Source of the DNA: Rhodovulum strictum | GTDB taxonomy: Bacteria; Pseudomonadota; Alphaproteobacteria; Rhodobacterales; Rhodobacteraceae | Reading direction: 5' to 3' | Length of the DNA: 64,000 nt | Assembly: GCF_009649175.1 (NCBI RefSeq) | Contig: NZ_WJPO01000023.1 | Coordinates: forward strand, 1-64,000 | In this document: positions 26,716-36,625 of the stretch, one piece after another | Position numbering within the stretch: position 1 is the first letter of the stretch | Layout of the letters: each line of letters begins with the position of its first letter | Notes under the pieces: generated by a model | What the model saw: only the letters and a program-made list of their open reading frames with translations | What the model was told of the DNA's origin: nothing | Databases searched by the model: none | Made by a program: the position numbers and the translations under genes

Positions 26716-29445
26716 ATGTCCGACACGTCGCACGCCTTTCACGCGCTGTCCGCCCCGGACGCCCTGGCCGCGGTTCAGGCAACCCCCGAAGGTCTGGCCA
26801 GTCTCGAAGCCCGGCGCCGTCTGGACACCCATGGCGAGAACCGGCTGCCCGAACCGCCCCGCCGCAGCCCGGTCCTGCGTTTCCTGCTGCAATTCAACAA
26901 TGTGCTGATCTATGTCCTGCTGGTCGCCGCCGTTGTGACCGCAGCGTTGCAGCACTGGGTCGATACCGGGGTGATCATTGCGGTCGTGGTCGTCAACGCG
27001 ATCATCGGCTTCATCCAGGAGGGCCGCGCGGAACAGGCGATGCAGGCGATCCGCGGCATGCTGGCCCCGCGCTCGGCGGTGCTGCGCGATGGCCGCCGGA
27101 TCAGCGTCGATGCCGCCGTTCTGGTGCCCGGTGACATTGTCCTGATCGAGGCAGGCGACCGCGTTCCAGCCGATCTGCGGCTGATCGAGGCGCGCGGGCT
27201 GAAGGCCGAGGAGGCGATCCTGACCGGCGAATCCGTGCCCGTCGACAAGGGCACCGATCCCGTCGCCGCCGGGGCCGCGCTGGGCGACCGCACGCCGATG
27301 CTGTTCTCGGGCACGCTGATCGCCACCGGCGCCGGGCGCGGCGTCGTGGTCGAAACCGGCGTGAATACCCAGATCGGCCGCATCAGCGGCATGCTGGCAA
27401 GGGTCGAGACGCTGACCACGCCGCTAGTCCACCATATGGACATCTTTGCGAAATGGCTGACGGTGTTCATCCTGCTCGTGGCGGCAAGCCTGCTGGGCTA
27501 TGGCTATTTCGTCGGCCATATGGAGTTTTCCGAGCTGTTCATGGCCGTTGTCGGCCTGTCCGTCGCCGCGATCCCCGAGGGGCTGCCCGCTGTGCTGACG
27601 ATCACGCTGGCGGTGGGCGTGCAGGCCATGGCACGGCGCAACGCCATCGTCCGGCGGCTTCCGGCGATCGAGACGCTGGGCTCGGTCTCGGTGATCTGTT
27701 CGGACAAGACCGGCACGCTGACCCGCAACGAGATGATGGCCGCAAGCCTTGCCACCGCCGCCCATGTCCTTGCGGTCGAGGGCGAGGGCTATGCGCCCGA
27801 GGGGCGGGTGCGTCTTGACGGCGACGATCCCGATGCCGGGGCGCAGGCGATCCTGTCGGAATTCGCCCATGCCGCGGGGCTTTGCAACGATGCGGTGCTG
27901 CATGGCACCGAAGCAGGCTGGCGGGTCGAGGGCGATCCGATGGAAGGGGCGCTGATGGCGCTGGCGGGCAAGATCACCGGCGCAGGCGCCGACCCCTTCC
28001 GCAACTGGACCCGCACCGATGCGATCCCCTTCGATGCCGCGCATCGCTACATGGCCACGCTGCATCACGACCACGAAGGCCATGCCGCGATCCATGTCAA
28101 GGGCGCGCCCGAGGCGGTGCTGGCCATGTGCGCCGACCAGCGCGCGGCAGGCGGCGGCACCGGGCCGCTGACACCGGAGCACTGGCATCACATGGTCGAG
28201 CTTCTGGCGGCGCAGGGTCAGCGGGTGATCGCGGTGGCGGCGCGCAGCGTGCCGCAGGAGCATACCATCCTGAACACCTCTGATCTGACGGGGCGCCTGA
28301 CGCTGATCGGGCTGATCGGCCTGATCGACCCGCCGCGGCCCGAGGCGATTGCCGCGGTTGCCGAGTGTCACGAGGCCGGGATAAGGGTCAAGATGATCAC
28401 CGGCGATCACGCCGCCACAGCCCAGGCCATCGCCGCGCAGATCGGGCTGAAGAACACCGCCACCGTCCTGACCGGCGCCGATATCGAGGCGATGGACGAT
28501 GCCGAACTGGCCGAGGTGGCGGCCGGGACCGACATCTTCGCCCGCACCTCGCCCGCCCACAAGCTGCGGCTGGTCACGGCGCTGCAATCGCGCGGGCTGA
28601 CCGTGGCGATGACCGGCGACGGGGTGAATGACGCGCCCGCGCTGAAGCGCGCGGATGCCGGGATCGCCATGGGCCAGAAGGGTAGCGAGGCGGCCAAGGA
28701 AGCTTCGGAACTGGTGCTGGCCGACGACAATTTCGCCTCGATCGCGGCGGCGGTGCGCGAGGGGCGCACCGTCTATGACAACATCAAGAAGGTCATAAGC
28801 TGGACGCTGCCCACCAATGGCGGCGAGTCGATGACCATCGTTCTGGCGCTGGCGCTGGGCATGGCGCTGCCGATCACCCCGGTCCAGATCCTGTGGACCA
28901 ACATGATCACCGCGGTCACGCTGGGCATCGCGCTTGCCTTCGAGCCGACCGAGGCGGGCACAATGCGCCGCCCGCCCCGGCCGCGCGACGAACCGCTGCT
29001 GACCGGCGAACTGGTCTGGCATATCGTGCTGGTTTCGGTACTGTTCCTTGCGGGCATCTACGGCGTCTATGCCTATGCGCTGGATCGCGGCTACGATCAG
29101 GACGTGGCCCGCAGCATGGCGCTGAACACGCTGGTCGTGCTCAAGATCTTCCACCTGTTCTTCATCCGCAACATCCACGGCACCTCGCTGACCTGGGCTG
29201 CCGCCAGGGGGACGCGGGTGGTGTGGATCTGCGTCATCACCGTGACGGCGGCGCAGTTCGCCATCACCTATCTGCCGCCCTTGCAAGTGCTGTTCGGCAC
29301 CGCGGCGATCCCGTTCTGGGACGGTGTGTTGATCGTCGCGGTGGGGGTGCTGTTCTTTGCGCTGATCGAGACCGAAAAGCAGATGCGACTTGCCTTCCGC
29401 CGCCCGGCCAGATCCTCGGCCAGCGGCGGAGCGGGCCGCGCCTAG
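26716..29445 (+). CDS. P-type cation ATPase, Ca2+ (P2A)-like
   Basis: The product is 909 residues. The phosphorylated aspartate is Asp330 in CSDKTGTLTRNE; the actuator motif TGES is at 170-173. Membrane helix 4 carries IPEGLP (286-291), the P2-ATPase signature for Ca2+ or Na+/K+ transport. The hinge MTGDGVNDAPALK is present. It has an N-terminal cation-ATPase domain and about ten membrane helices. AGAGGAG lies upstream. It may be co-transcribed with the Kef-like antiporter. The ion cannot be fixed from sequence; Ca2+ is the commonest for this motif set. Confidence 0.88.
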   Translation: MSDTSHAFHALSAPDALAAVQATPEGLASLEARRRLDTHGENRLPEPPRRSPVLRFLLQFNNVLIYVLLVAAVVTAALQHWVDTGVIIAVVVVNAIIGFIQEGRAEQAMQAIRGMLAPRSAVLRDGRRISVDAAVLVPGDIVLIEAGDRVPADLRLIEARGLKAEEAILTGESVPVDKGTDPVAAGAALGDRTPMLFSGTLIATGAGRGVVVETGVNTQIGRISGMLARVETLTTPLVHHMDIFAKWLTVFILLVAASLLGYGYFVGHMEFSELFMAVVGLSVAAIPEGLPAVLTITLAVGVQAMARRNAIVRRLPAIETLGSVSVICSDKTGTLTRNEMMAASLATAAHVLAVEGEGYAPEGRVRLDGDDPDAGAQAILSEFAHAAGLCNDAVLHGTEAGWRVEGDPMEGALMALAGKITGAGADPFRNWTRTDAIPFDAAHRYMATLHHDHEGHAAIHVKGAPEAVLAMCADQRAAGGGTGPLTPEHWHHMVELLAAQGQRVIAVAARSVPQEHTILNTSDLTGRLTLIGLIGLIDPPRPEAIAAVAECHEAGIRVKMITGDHAATAQAIAAQIGLKNTATVLTGADIEAMDDAELAEVAAGTDIFARTSPAHKLRLVTALQSRGLTVAMTGDGVNDAPALKRADAGIAMGQKGSEAAKEASELVLADDNFASIAAAVREGRTVYDNIKKVISWTLPTNGGESMTIVLALALGMALPITPVQILWTNMITAVTLGIALAFEPTEAGTMRRPPRPRDEPLLTGELVWHIVLVSVLFLAGIYGVYAYALDRGYDQDVARSMALNTLVVLKIFHLFFIRNIHGTSLTWAAARGTRVVWICVITVTAAQFAITYLPPLQVLFGTAAIPFWDGVLIVAVGVLFFALIETEKQMRLAFRRPARSSASGGAGRA

Positions 29446-30026
29446 CTGCGGCCGCGCCAGTAGGAATAGACCACGCCGGACGAAATCAGCATGATCAGCA
29501 CGCCCAGCATGCTGAACACCTTGCCCAGCCAGGACAGCAAGGGCCAGTCCGGCAGGGCAAGGCCTGTCAGCAGCAGCGCCGCGCCCGCAAGGCCGATCAG
29601 CAGGAAATCCCGTGCCATCGCTGCCGGGCTGCGCCAGCCGCGGCCCAGAAGTGCCCGCAGCAAGGGCGAGCCCGAAGTCAGCCCGCGCCGGTCGGCCATG
29701 TCCGGGCTGCGGGCGGGCGCCGTCGCGATCAGCCCCTGGCGCAGCGGTGCGGCGCGGGGCGCGGGCGCTGGCCGTGACGGGCGGGGCTGCGCGGGTTGGC
29801 GCCGCGGGCGGTCCTGCCAGGCGGTCCGGAGGCGGGCCAGAAGGCGATGCACGCGGTCGGGATTTTTCAGATAGGCGAGGATCAGAACGACCGTTGCTGC
29901 CGCCAGCAGTACCAGGAACGGCACCGCCGTCCCGAGCAGCACGCCCGACAGCACCAGCAGATAGCCCACCAGCACCACAAGCGCGGCAAGCCCCCCGCGT
30001 CCGAAGAAATCCCGTCCCCAAGTCAT
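29442..30026 (-). CDS. membrane protein of unknown function
   Basis: The product is 194 residues. Two hydrophobic segments lie near the N-terminus (LAALVVLVGYLLVLSGVLLG; FLVLLAAATVVLILAYL). A Pro/Arg/Ala-rich linker follows at about residues 73-100, then two more membrane segments (DFLLIGLAGAALLLTGLALP; VFSMLGVLIMLISSGVVY). I do not recognise it. Its 3' end overlaps the 3' end of the ATPase gene by 4 bases on the other strand. The ATG at 30026 has weak ribosome-site support. Confidence 0.55.
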   Translation of the reverse strand: MTWGRDFFGRGGLAALVVLVGYLLVLSGVLLGTAVPFLVLLAAATVVLILAYLKNPDRVHRLLARLRTAWQDRPRRQPAQPRPSRPAPAPRAAPLRQGLIATAPARSPDMADRRGLTSGSPLLRALLGRGWRSPAAMARDFLLIGLAGAALLLTGLALPDWPLLSWLGKVFSMLGVLIMLISSGVVYSYWRGRS

Positions 30027-30337
30027 CCTGCCCGCGCCTCTCTGGTTGTTTCGATGCCTGCCGCATATGGGTCAACGCCGCGGCCGATGCACCGGCGACG
30101 TTGTGTCGCGCCTATGTCTTCGGCCTTGCCCGAACCCCGAACCGATTCGCAACACCCCGGGGCCCTGTCGCCCCGTTTCCGCTCTGTTCCCGCATTGACG
30201 GCCGTCAAGATCACTCTCCCGCACGCATGCTAGCTTGACCGGGCGCAGGAACGGCCTGACACTTCCCCCGGAGGAGGAAGACGGGCTGTGCGCCGCATGC
30301 GGCCCGCGCGGCCGCGTCTAGCAGAGGAGGAATACCC
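30027..30337. other. intergenic control region upstream of sugar ABC operon
   Basis: These 311 bases between a leftward membrane-protein gene and the rightward sugar importer hold no ORF that I can support. They must contain the importer promoter. I see no convincing -35/-10 pair with good spacing. The only notable site is the palindrome at 30195-30208. Confidence 0.5.
30195..30208. promoter_or_regulatory. perfect 14-bp palindrome, candidate operator
   Basis: TTGACGGCCGTCAA is self-complementary over all 14 bases and lies 130 bases before the sugar-binding protein gene. It could be a repressor site for the importer. No regulator gene is adjacent, and chance occurrence is possible. Confidence 0.35.
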
Positions 30338-31591
30338 ATGTTCCGTTACAAGACGGTTACCCCGCTCGTGGCAGCGGCGGGTCTGGCGTTTTCCGGCGCC
30401 GCACAGGCCGGGGGCACGGTCGAGGTTCTGCACTGGTGGACCTCGGGCGGCGAGGCCCGCGCGGTGGGTGAACTCAAGAACAGCTTCGAGGCCGAGGGCG
30501 GCACCTGGATCGATTCGCCCATCGCGGGCGGCGGTGGCGATGCCGCGATGACCGCGCTGCGCGCCCGCGTGGTGGCCGGCAACCCGCCCGCCGCGGTACA
30601 ACTGAAAGGCCCCGGCATCCAGGAATGGGCCGAGCAGGGCGCATTGGCCGATGTCGAGGATGTCGCCGCGGCCGAGGGCTGGGATGCCGTTCTGCCCCCC
30701 GTTCTGGCGGGCATCATGAAATATCAGGGCGAATATGTCGCCGCGCCGGTCAATATCCACCGGGTCGACTGGATGTGGGCCAATCCCGAGGTTCTGGCCA
30801 AGGCAGGCATCGGGACCATGCCCACTACCTGGGAGGAGTTCAACGCCGCCGCCGATGCGCTCTTGGCCGCGGGCATCACGCCCCTGGCCCATGGCGGCCA
30901 GCCCTGGCAGGATGCCACCATCTTCGAGAACGTGGTTCTGGGGGTGGGCGGGGCCGATTTCTTCCGCGCAGCGCTGGTCGATCTGGATCAGGACGCGCTG
31001 AACTCGCCCACCATGGTTGCCGCCTTCGACCAGTTGCGCAGGATGCGCGGCTATGTCGATCCGAACTTCTCGGGCCGCGACTGGAACCTTGCCACCGCCA
31101 TGGTGATGAATGGCGAGGCCGCGTTCCAGATCATGGGCGACTGGGCCAAGGGCGAGTTTCTTGCCGCGGGCAAGGTGCCAGGGCAGGATTTCCTGTGCGC
31201 GCCGACCCCGGGCAACGGCTTCGTGCTGAACTCGGACAGCTTCACCTTCTTCAAGGTCTCGGGCGAGGACAACATCGCCGGGCAGAAGCTTCTGGCCAGC
31301 CTGATCATGTCGCCGGGGTTCCAGGAGACCTTCAACCTGGCCAAGGGGTCCATCCCGGCGCGGACCGATGTGGCCCTCGATGCCTTCGACGCCTGCGCGC
31401 AACGCTCGCATGAGGATCTGCTCAAGGCGACCGAGGCGAATGCGCTGGTGCCCTCGATGGCGCATGAAATGGCGATCTCGCGCTCGGTGCGGGGCGAATT
31501 CCTGGATCTGGTGACCGAGTTCTTCAACTCGGACATGAGTTCCGAAACCGCCGCAGAGCGGCTGGCCGCCGCCGTCAAGCGCGCGATGTAG
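30338..31591 (+). CDS. gtsA: ABC sugar importer, periplasmic binding protein (GtsA-like)
   Basis: The product is 417 residues. A signal peptide of about 24 residues ends GAAQA. The mature protein begins with VEVLHWWTSGGEARAV and continues with a GGGGDAAMTALRARVVAGNP block, which I associate with the glucose/mannose-binding GtsA family. AGAGGAGGAAT precedes the ATG. It is the first gene of a binding protein–permease–permease–ATPase operon, in the gtsABCD order known from Pseudomonas. Sugar specificity is inferred. Confidence 0.8.
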   Translation: MFRYKTVTPLVAAAGLAFSGAAQAGGTVEVLHWWTSGGEARAVGELKNSFEAEGGTWIDSPIAGGGGDAAMTALRARVVAGNPPAAVQLKGPGIQEWAEQGALADVEDVAAAEGWDAVLPPVLAGIMKYQGEYVAAPVNIHRVDWMWANPEVLAKAGIGTMPTTWEEFNAAADALLAAGITPLAHGGQPWQDATIFENVVLGVGGADFFRAALVDLDQDALNSPTMVAAFDQLRRMRGYVDPNFSGRDWNLATAMVMNGEAAFQIMGDWAKGEFLAAGKVPGQDFLCAPTPGNGFVLNSDSFTFFKVSGEDNIAGQKLLASLIMSPGFQETFNLAKGSIPARTDVALDAFDACAQRSHEDLLKATEANALVPSMAHEMAISRSVRGEFLDLVTEFFNSDMSSETAAERLAAAVKRAM

Positions 31592-31651
31592 GGACTGGAC
31601 GGCCCGGCCGGGGGCGGCACCCCCGGCCGGCGTCAGGGGACAGGGGGGAGC

Positions 31652-32536
31652 GTGCTGACAGCCATGGCACGGGCGATCGAGCGGCGCCTGCCGCTCATCG
31701 TGGTATCACCGCTTTTCGCGGTCAGCCTGTTTTTCGTCTATGGCTTCATCGCCTGGACGATCTGGATTTCCTTTACCAAGTCCGGCGTCATGCCGGTCTA
31801 TGACTTTCACGGTCTGGCGCAATACGAACGGCTCTGGGCTACCCCGCGCTGGTATGTGGCGCTGAAGAACCTGTTCGTCTTCTCGGGGCTTTTCATCGCG
31901 ATCAGCATGGCCCTGGGCATCTTTCTGGCGATCCTTCTGGACCAGCGCATCCGCATCGAGGGGGCGATCCGCACGATCTACCTTTACCCGATGGCGCTGT
32001 CCTTCATCGTCACCGGCACGGTCTGGAAATGGATCCTGAACCCCGGGCTGGGCATCGAAAAGGTGATGCGCGACTGGGGATTTTCCGATTTCACCTTCGA
32101 CTGGCTGGTGAACCCCGATTTCGCGATCTACACGATTGTCATAGCGGGCGTCTGGCAAAGCTCTGGCTACGCCATGGCGCTGTTCCTGGCCGGGCTGCGG
32201 TCGGTCGATGACGAGGTGATCAAGGCCGCCGCCATCGACGGGGCCGGGCCGTGGCGGGTCTATACCGGGATCGTGCTGCCCGCGCTGCGGCCGGTCTTCC
32301 TGTCGGTGGTCATCATCCTTGCCCATCTGGCGATCAAGAGTTTCGATCTGGTCGTGGCGCTGACCGGCGGCGGGCCCGGCTTTGCCACCGACATGCCCGC
32401 GACCTTCATGTATGCCTTTGCCTTCCAGCGCTCCGAACTGGGGGTGGCGGCGGCCAGCGCGGTGATGATGCTGGCGACCGTCTGCGCGATCATCGTGCCT
32501 TATCTCTATTCCGAACTTCGGGGGGCGCGGCGATGA
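31652..32536 (+). CDS. gtsB: ABC sugar importer, permease 1 (GtsB-like)
   Basis: The product is 294 residues with six predicted membrane helices. The permease coupling loop (EAA-like) reads EVIKAAAIDGAGPWRVYTGIVLPALRPVF. It starts at a GTG (31652); an ATG at 31664 is an alternative, since GGGGGGAG lies only 1-2 bases before the GTG. The stop overlaps the next permease gene (ATGA). It forms the membrane channel with permease 2. Confidence 0.82.
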   Translation: MLTAMARAIERRLPLIVVSPLFAVSLFFVYGFIAWTIWISFTKSGVMPVYDFHGLAQYERLWATPRWYVALKNLFVFSGLFIAISMALGIFLAILLDQRIRIEGAIRTIYLYPMALSFIVTGTVWKWILNPGLGIEKVMRDWGFSDFTFDWLVNPDFAIYTIVIAGVWQSSGYAMALFLAGLRSVDDEVIKAAAIDGAGPWRVYTGIVLPALRPVFLSVVIILAHLAIKSFDLVVALTGGGPGFATDMPATFMYAFAFQRSELGVAAASAVMMLATVCAIIVPYLYSELRGARR

Positions 32537-33426
32537 GGGCGCGCAGGACCGACGGCATCGTGCGCCCCTCGGGGCCGGGGGCCATCGCGCTTCGCGTGCT
32601 TCTGTTCACACTGCTCGGGCTGTTCTGCCTTTACTACCTGTTCCCGCTTTTCGTCATGGTCTCGACCTCGCTCAAGTCGCTGGCCGAGATCCGCGAGGGC
32701 AGCTTTCTGGCCTTGCCCCGGGCGATCAGCTTCGAGGCCTGGGCCAAGGCCTGGGGGTCGGCCTGTGTCGGCGTGCGCTGCGACGGCTTGCAGCCCTATT
32801 TCGTGAACTCGGTGATGATGGCGGTGCCCGCGGTGCTGCTGTCGACGCTGCTGGGCGCGCTCAATGGCTACGCGCTGACCAAGTGGCGGTTTCGCGGGGC
32901 CGACATCATCTTTGCGCTGATGCTGTTCGGCGCCTTCATCCCGTTCCAGGTGGTGCTGCTGCCGATGGCTCGCACGCTGGGCGAGCTTGGCCTTGCGGGC
33001 ACCGTGCCGGGGCTGATCCTGGTGCACACCGTCTATGGCCTCGCTTTCACCACGCTCTTCTTCCGCAACTTCTTCATCGGCGTGTCCGATGGCATCGTGA
33101 ATGCGGCCAAGGTCGATGGCGCGGGCTTTTTCGGCATCTTCTTTCGCATCGTGCTGCCGATGTCGCTGCCCGCCATCGTCGTGACCGTGATCTGGCAATT
33201 CACCCAGATCTGGAACGACTTCCTGTTCGGCGTGTCCTTTACCGTGGGGGATTCCAACCCGGTCACGGTGGCGCTGAACAACGTCGTCAACACCTCGACA
33301 GGCGTCAAGGAATACAACGTCGACATGGCGGCGGCGATCATCGCGGGCCTGCCGACGCTTCTGGTCTATGTCGTGGCGGGGGCGTATTTCGTGCGCGGGC
33401 TATCGGCCGGGGCGATCAAGGGGTAG
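32533..33426 (+). CDS. gtsC: ABC sugar importer, permease 2 (GtsC-like)
   Basis: The product is 297 residues, with six membrane helices and the EAA-like loop NAAKVDGAGFFGIFFRIVLPM. A periplasmic-loop stretch WGSACVGVRCDGLQPYFVNS contains two cysteines and resembles the equivalent loop in GtsC proteins. This supports the glucose/mannose assignment. It overlaps permease 1 by 4 bases and is followed 3 bases later by the ATPase gene. Confidence 0.82.
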   Translation: MRARRTDGIVRPSGPGAIALRVLLFTLLGLFCLYYLFPLFVMVSTSLKSLAEIREGSFLALPRAISFEAWAKAWGSACVGVRCDGLQPYFVNSVMMAVPAVLLSTLLGALNGYALTKWRFRGADIIFALMLFGAFIPFQVVLLPMARTLGELGLAGTVPGLILVHTVYGLAFTTLFFRNFFIGVSDGIVNAAKVDGAGFFGIFFRIVLPMSLPAIVVTVIWQFTQIWNDFLFGVSFTVGDSNPVTVALNNVVNTSTGVKEYNVDMAAAIIAGLPTLLVYVVAGAYFVRGLSAGAIKG

Positions 33427-33429
33427 GGT

Positions 33430-34542
33430 ATGGCATCGGGCATCCGGCTGGAAAACCTGCGCAAGAGCTTTGGCGCGACCGATGTCATCAAGGGCATCGA
33501 CATGGCGATCGAGCCCGGCGAATTCGTGGTTCTTGTCGGCCCCTCGGGCTGCGGGAAATCCACGCTTTTGAACCTGATCGCGGGGCTTGAAACCGTCACC
33601 TCGGGCAATGTCCTGATCGGCGGGCGCAACGTCAACAAGGTGCCGCCGCGCGACCGCGACATCGCCATGGTGTTCCAGTCCTACGCGCTTTACCCCACCA
33701 GGACGGTGCGCGCGAACATCACCTTCGGGATGGAAACAAGGCGCGTGCCGAAGGACGCGCAGGAATCCGCGCTGGCGGAATTCGCGAAGCTTCTTCAGAT
33801 CGACCACCTGCTCGACCGCAAGCCCGGCCAGTTGTCGGGCGGCCAGCGCCAGCGGGTTGCCATGGGCCGTGCGCTGGTCCGGCAACCGGCGGTGTTCCTG
33901 TTCGACGAACCGCTTTCGAACCTCGACGCCAAGCTGCGCATCGAGATGCGCACCGAGATCAAGAAGCTGCATCAGCGGTTGGGCAAGACCGTGGTCTATG
34001 TCACCCATGACCAGATCGAGGCGATGACGCTGGCCACCCGGATCGCGGTGATGGACAACGGCCATATCCGGCAATTCGCCGATCCGGCCACGATCTATGA
34101 AAACCCCGTGGACCTGTTCGTGGCGGGTTTCATGGGCTCGCCGCCGATGAACATGATCCCGGGGCGGCTGTTCCACGAGAACGGACAGGTCTTTGTCCTG
34201 CCCCGCAGTGCGCGCGAACGCATCCGCTTTCCGCTGGACGGGCCGGCCGGGCAGGGCGAGGGGCTGGCGGACGGGCGTGAGGTGATGCTGGGTCTGCGTC
34301 CCGAAACGATCTTTGCCGCCGGGGCCAAGCTGCCGGGGCCGCACCGCTTCCTGTTCGAGGCGCCGGTCGAGGTGGTGGAGCCCACCGGCCCCGACACGAT
34401 GCTGGTCTTTCAGATCGGCGGGCAGGATCTGATCGCCCGCGTCCGCCCCGAGGATACCGCCACCCCCGGCGCGACCTTTCGGTTCGAGGTGGACATGGGC
34501 AAGGCCAAGCTGTTCGATGCGGGGACGGGCATGGCGCTGTGA
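33430..34542 (+). CDS. gtsD: ABC sugar importer ATPase, MalK/UgpC type (GtsD-like)
   Basis: The product is 370 residues. Walker [10 protein letters not shown], signature [15 protein letters not shown], Walker B VFLFDEP and the switch histidine ([11 protein letters not shown]) are intact. A C-terminal TOBE/OB domain of about 130 residues is typical for the carbohydrate-uptake CUT1 class. It energises the two permeases encoded immediately upstream. Length and order are normal. It is the last gene of the operon, 96 bases before the bfd-like gene. Confidence 0.88.
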   Translation: MASGIRLENLRKSFGATDVIKGIDMAIEPGEFVVLVGPSGCGKSTLLNLIAGLETVTSGNVLIGGRNVNKVPPRDRDIAMVFQSYALYPTRTVRANITFGMETRRVPKDAQESALAEFAKLLQIDHLLDRKPGQLSGGQRQRVAMGRALVRQPAVFLFDEPLSNLDAKLRIEMRTEIKKLHQRLGKTVVYVTHDQIEAMTLATRIAVMDNGHIRQFADPATIYENPVDLFVAGFMGSPPMNMIPGRLFHENGQVFVLPRSARERIRFPLDGPAGQGEGLADGREVMLGLRPETIFAAGAKLPGPHRFLFEAPVEVVEPTGPDTMLVFQIGGQDLIARVRPEDTATPGATFRFEVDMGKAKLFDAGTGMAL

Positions 34543-34638
34543 GCGGGGCCGCGCCCTTGCCCGAGTGAAAGACTTGGATTGACAAAGCCGACAAGATCGC
34601 TCAGGAATGAGAGGTGCCGCCGCCCGGAGCATTCCGCG

Positions 34639-34941
34639 ATGATCGTCTGTCACTGCCGCGCCATCACCGACCGGGATATCCATGCCGCGATAGACTGGAT
34701 GCGCGCATCCGATCCGCAAACGCTCATCACTCCGGGCAAAATTTTCCACGCTTTGGGGAAAACAACCGATTGCGGCGGCTGTTTGTCGCTGTTCCTCGAC
34801 ACCATGCGCCTGAATGATAACCTTGAGGTGCCGTTGGAACTCGGCGCCCTCAAGGAACTTCCCCGCAGAAAGGAACACGCGACATGCAAGGCGACCCCAA
34901 GGTCATCGACTACCTCAACCGGGCCCTCCGCAGCGAACTGA
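34639..34941 (+). CDS. bfd: bacterioferritin-associated ferredoxin-like protein (Bfd)
   Basis: The product is 100 residues. A [2Fe-2S] BFD-like domain is formed by CHC near the N-terminus ([18 protein letters not shown]) and CGGC near residues 48-51 ([11 protein letters not shown]). In known systems Bfd reduces bacterioferritin so that stored iron is released. The frame continues some 20 residues past the usual end of the domain and overlaps the first 58 bases of bfr in another frame. That tail ([17 protein letters not shown]) has no family character. The ATG at 34639 is well placed before the CHC motif. Confidence 0.85.
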   Translation: MIVCHCRAITDRDIHAAIDWMRASDPQTLITPGKIFHALGKTTDCGGCLSLFLDTMRLNDNLEVPLELGALKELPRRKEHATCKATPRSSTTSTGPSAAN

Positions 34942-35369
34942 CCGCGATCAACCAGTACTGGCTGCATTACCGGCTACAGGACGACTGGGGCCTGGGCCAC
35001 ATGGCCAAGAAGAGCCGCGAGGAAAGCATCGAGGAGATGAACCACGCCGACAAGCTGGTGGCGCGCATCCTGTTCCTCGAAGGCCATCCGAACCTGCAAA
35101 AGCTCGACTCGCTGCGGATTGGCCAGACCCCGAAGGAAACGCTGGAATGCGACCTTGCCGCCGAGCATGAGGCGCATGCGCTGTACAAGGAGGCGCGCGA
35201 ATATTGTGCCAGCGTCGGCGACCATGTCACCAAGGAACTGTTCGACGAGCTGCTGGCCGACGAGGAGGGCCATATCGACTTCCTCGAAACCCAGCTTGAC
35301 CTGCTTGCGCGCATCGGCCCCGAGAATTACGCGCATCTGAACGCGACCCGGATGGACGAGGCCGAATAG
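34884..35369 (+). CDS. bfr: bacterioferritin
   Basis: The product is 161 residues. Di-iron ferroxidase residues are visible as [22 protein letters not shown] and the later [10 protein letters not shown]. The methionine of EEMNHADKL is the conserved haem ligand. The protein forms a 24-mer iron store. AAGGA precedes the ATG, which lies inside the bfd frame. It is translated with, and functions with, the ferredoxin gene upstream. A GC hairpin follows at 35387. Confidence 0.95.
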   Translation: MQGDPKVIDYLNRALRSELTAINQYWLHYRLQDDWGLGHMAKKSREESIEEMNHADKLVARILFLEGHPNLQKLDSLRIGQTPKETLECDLAAEHEAHALYKEAREYCASVGDHVTKELFDELLADEEGHIDFLETQLDLLARIGPENYAHLNATRMDEAE

Positions 35370-35386
35370 GCTCCATCATCCCGGAT

Positions 35387-35409
35387 CCGGTGGCCGAAAT
35401 GGCCGCCGG
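35387..35409 (+). terminator. hairpin after bfr, possible terminator
   Basis: CCGGTGGCC (35387-35395) and GGCCGCCGG (35401-35409) pair over 9 bp with one T·G pair and a 5-base loop. No T-tract follows, so it may protect the bfr 3' end rather than stop transcription. Confidence 0.45.
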
Positions 35410-35650
35410 ACCATGCCCGGTGGTATTCGCCGCGGCGCCTCCCCCTGCGAAAACCGTCACATGAACACCCCTGCGTGCCCGGCGCGCAACGGTGCGCGCG
35501 GTCTTGATTCCATGACAATTCCGCGCCTCTTGCGCCATTGGTGCGGAAATGCCAGAGCGGCGGCCCCATTCATGGTTTTTTTACGCCTTTTGCTGGGCAG
35601 GCGCCCTTTCCGGTGCCATAGTCCAGCCACGAATTGAGGAGTGCTCCCGC

Positions 35651-36616
35651 ATGTTCGATCGAGTGGTGTTGGTAACGGGGGGCGCAGGCTTCCTTGGGTC
35701 TCATTTGTGTGACCGTCTGATGGGCGAAGGCGCCCGCGTGATCTGTCTCGACAACCTGATGACGGGCTCGATCTCGAACATCTCGCATCTTATCGGGCGT
35801 CCGGGTTTCCGCTTTGTCCAGCATGACGTGATCACGCCCTTCGATCCGGGCGAGCGGATCGACGAGATCTTCAACCTTGCCTGCCCGGCCTCGCCGCCGA
35901 AATACGCGCTCGACCCTATCCACACCTTCCAGACCTGTGTTCTGGGGGCGATGAACATGCTCGATCTGGCCCGCAGGCAGGGTGCGCGGATCGTCCAGTC
36001 CTCGACCTCCGAGGTTTATGGCGATCCCACCGTCAGCCCGCAGCCCGAAACCTATCGCGGCTATGTCAACCCCGTCGGGCCGCGCGCCTGCTATGACGAG
36101 GGCAAGCGCGGCGCCGAGACGCTGTTCTTCCATTATCGCGAAAGCTACGGCGTCGATGCGCGGATCGCGCGCATCTTCAACACCTATGGCCCGCGGATGA
36201 GCCCCGATGACGGCCGCGTGGTGTCGAACTTCATCGTGCAGGCCCTGACCGGCGCGCCGCTGACGGTTTACGGCACCGGCGAGCAGACCCGGTCCTTCTG
36301 CTATGTCGACGATCTGGTCGAGGGGCTGTTGCGGCTGATGGCAGCACCCGGTCATGGGCTGGGCCCGGTCAATCTGGGCAATCCGGGCGAGTTCACGATG
36401 CTGGAACTTGCCGAACTGGTGCTTGCCAAGACGCGCGCGGGATCGCGCCTGACCTTCGAGGCGCTGCCCCAGGACGATCCGCGTCAGCGCCGCCCCGACA
36501 TCATGCTGGCCGGACAGATGCTGGGCTGGGCGCCCACCGTGCCGCTGAGCGAGGGACTGGACCGCACCATCGCCTATTTCGCCGAGAGCATCCACCAGGG
36601 CAAGACCGGGGAATAG
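35651..36616 (+). CDS. UDP-glucuronate decarboxylase (UDP-xylose synthase)
   Basis: The product is 321 residues, a short-chain dehydrogenase of the extended type. The NAD motif is [12 protein letters not shown] at 8-19. The [10 protein letters not shown] block and the catalytic [18 protein letters not shown] segment (Tyr…Lys) are the UXS signatures that separate it from dTDP-glucose dehydratases. It converts UDP-glucuronate to UDP-xylose. GAGGAG precedes the ATG. It is followed 9 bases later by the epimerase, then a membrane glycosyltransferase and a secreted glycosidase. Confidence 0.88.
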   Translation: MFDRVVLVTGGAGFLGSHLCDRLMGEGARVICLDNLMTGSISNISHLIGRPGFRFVQHDVITPFDPGERIDEIFNLACPASPPKYALDPIHTFQTCVLGAMNMLDLARRQGARIVQSSTSEVYGDPTVSPQPETYRGYVNPVGPRACYDEGKRGAETLFFHYRESYGVDARIARIFNTYGPRMSPDDGRVVSNFIVQALTGAPLTVYGTGEQTRSFCYVDDLVEGLLRLMAAPGHGLGPVNLGNPGEFTMLELAELVLAKTRAGSRLTFEALPQDDPRQRRPDIMLAGQMLGWAPTVPLSEGLDRTIAYFAESIHQGKTGE

Positions 36617-36625
36617 GAGCGGACC

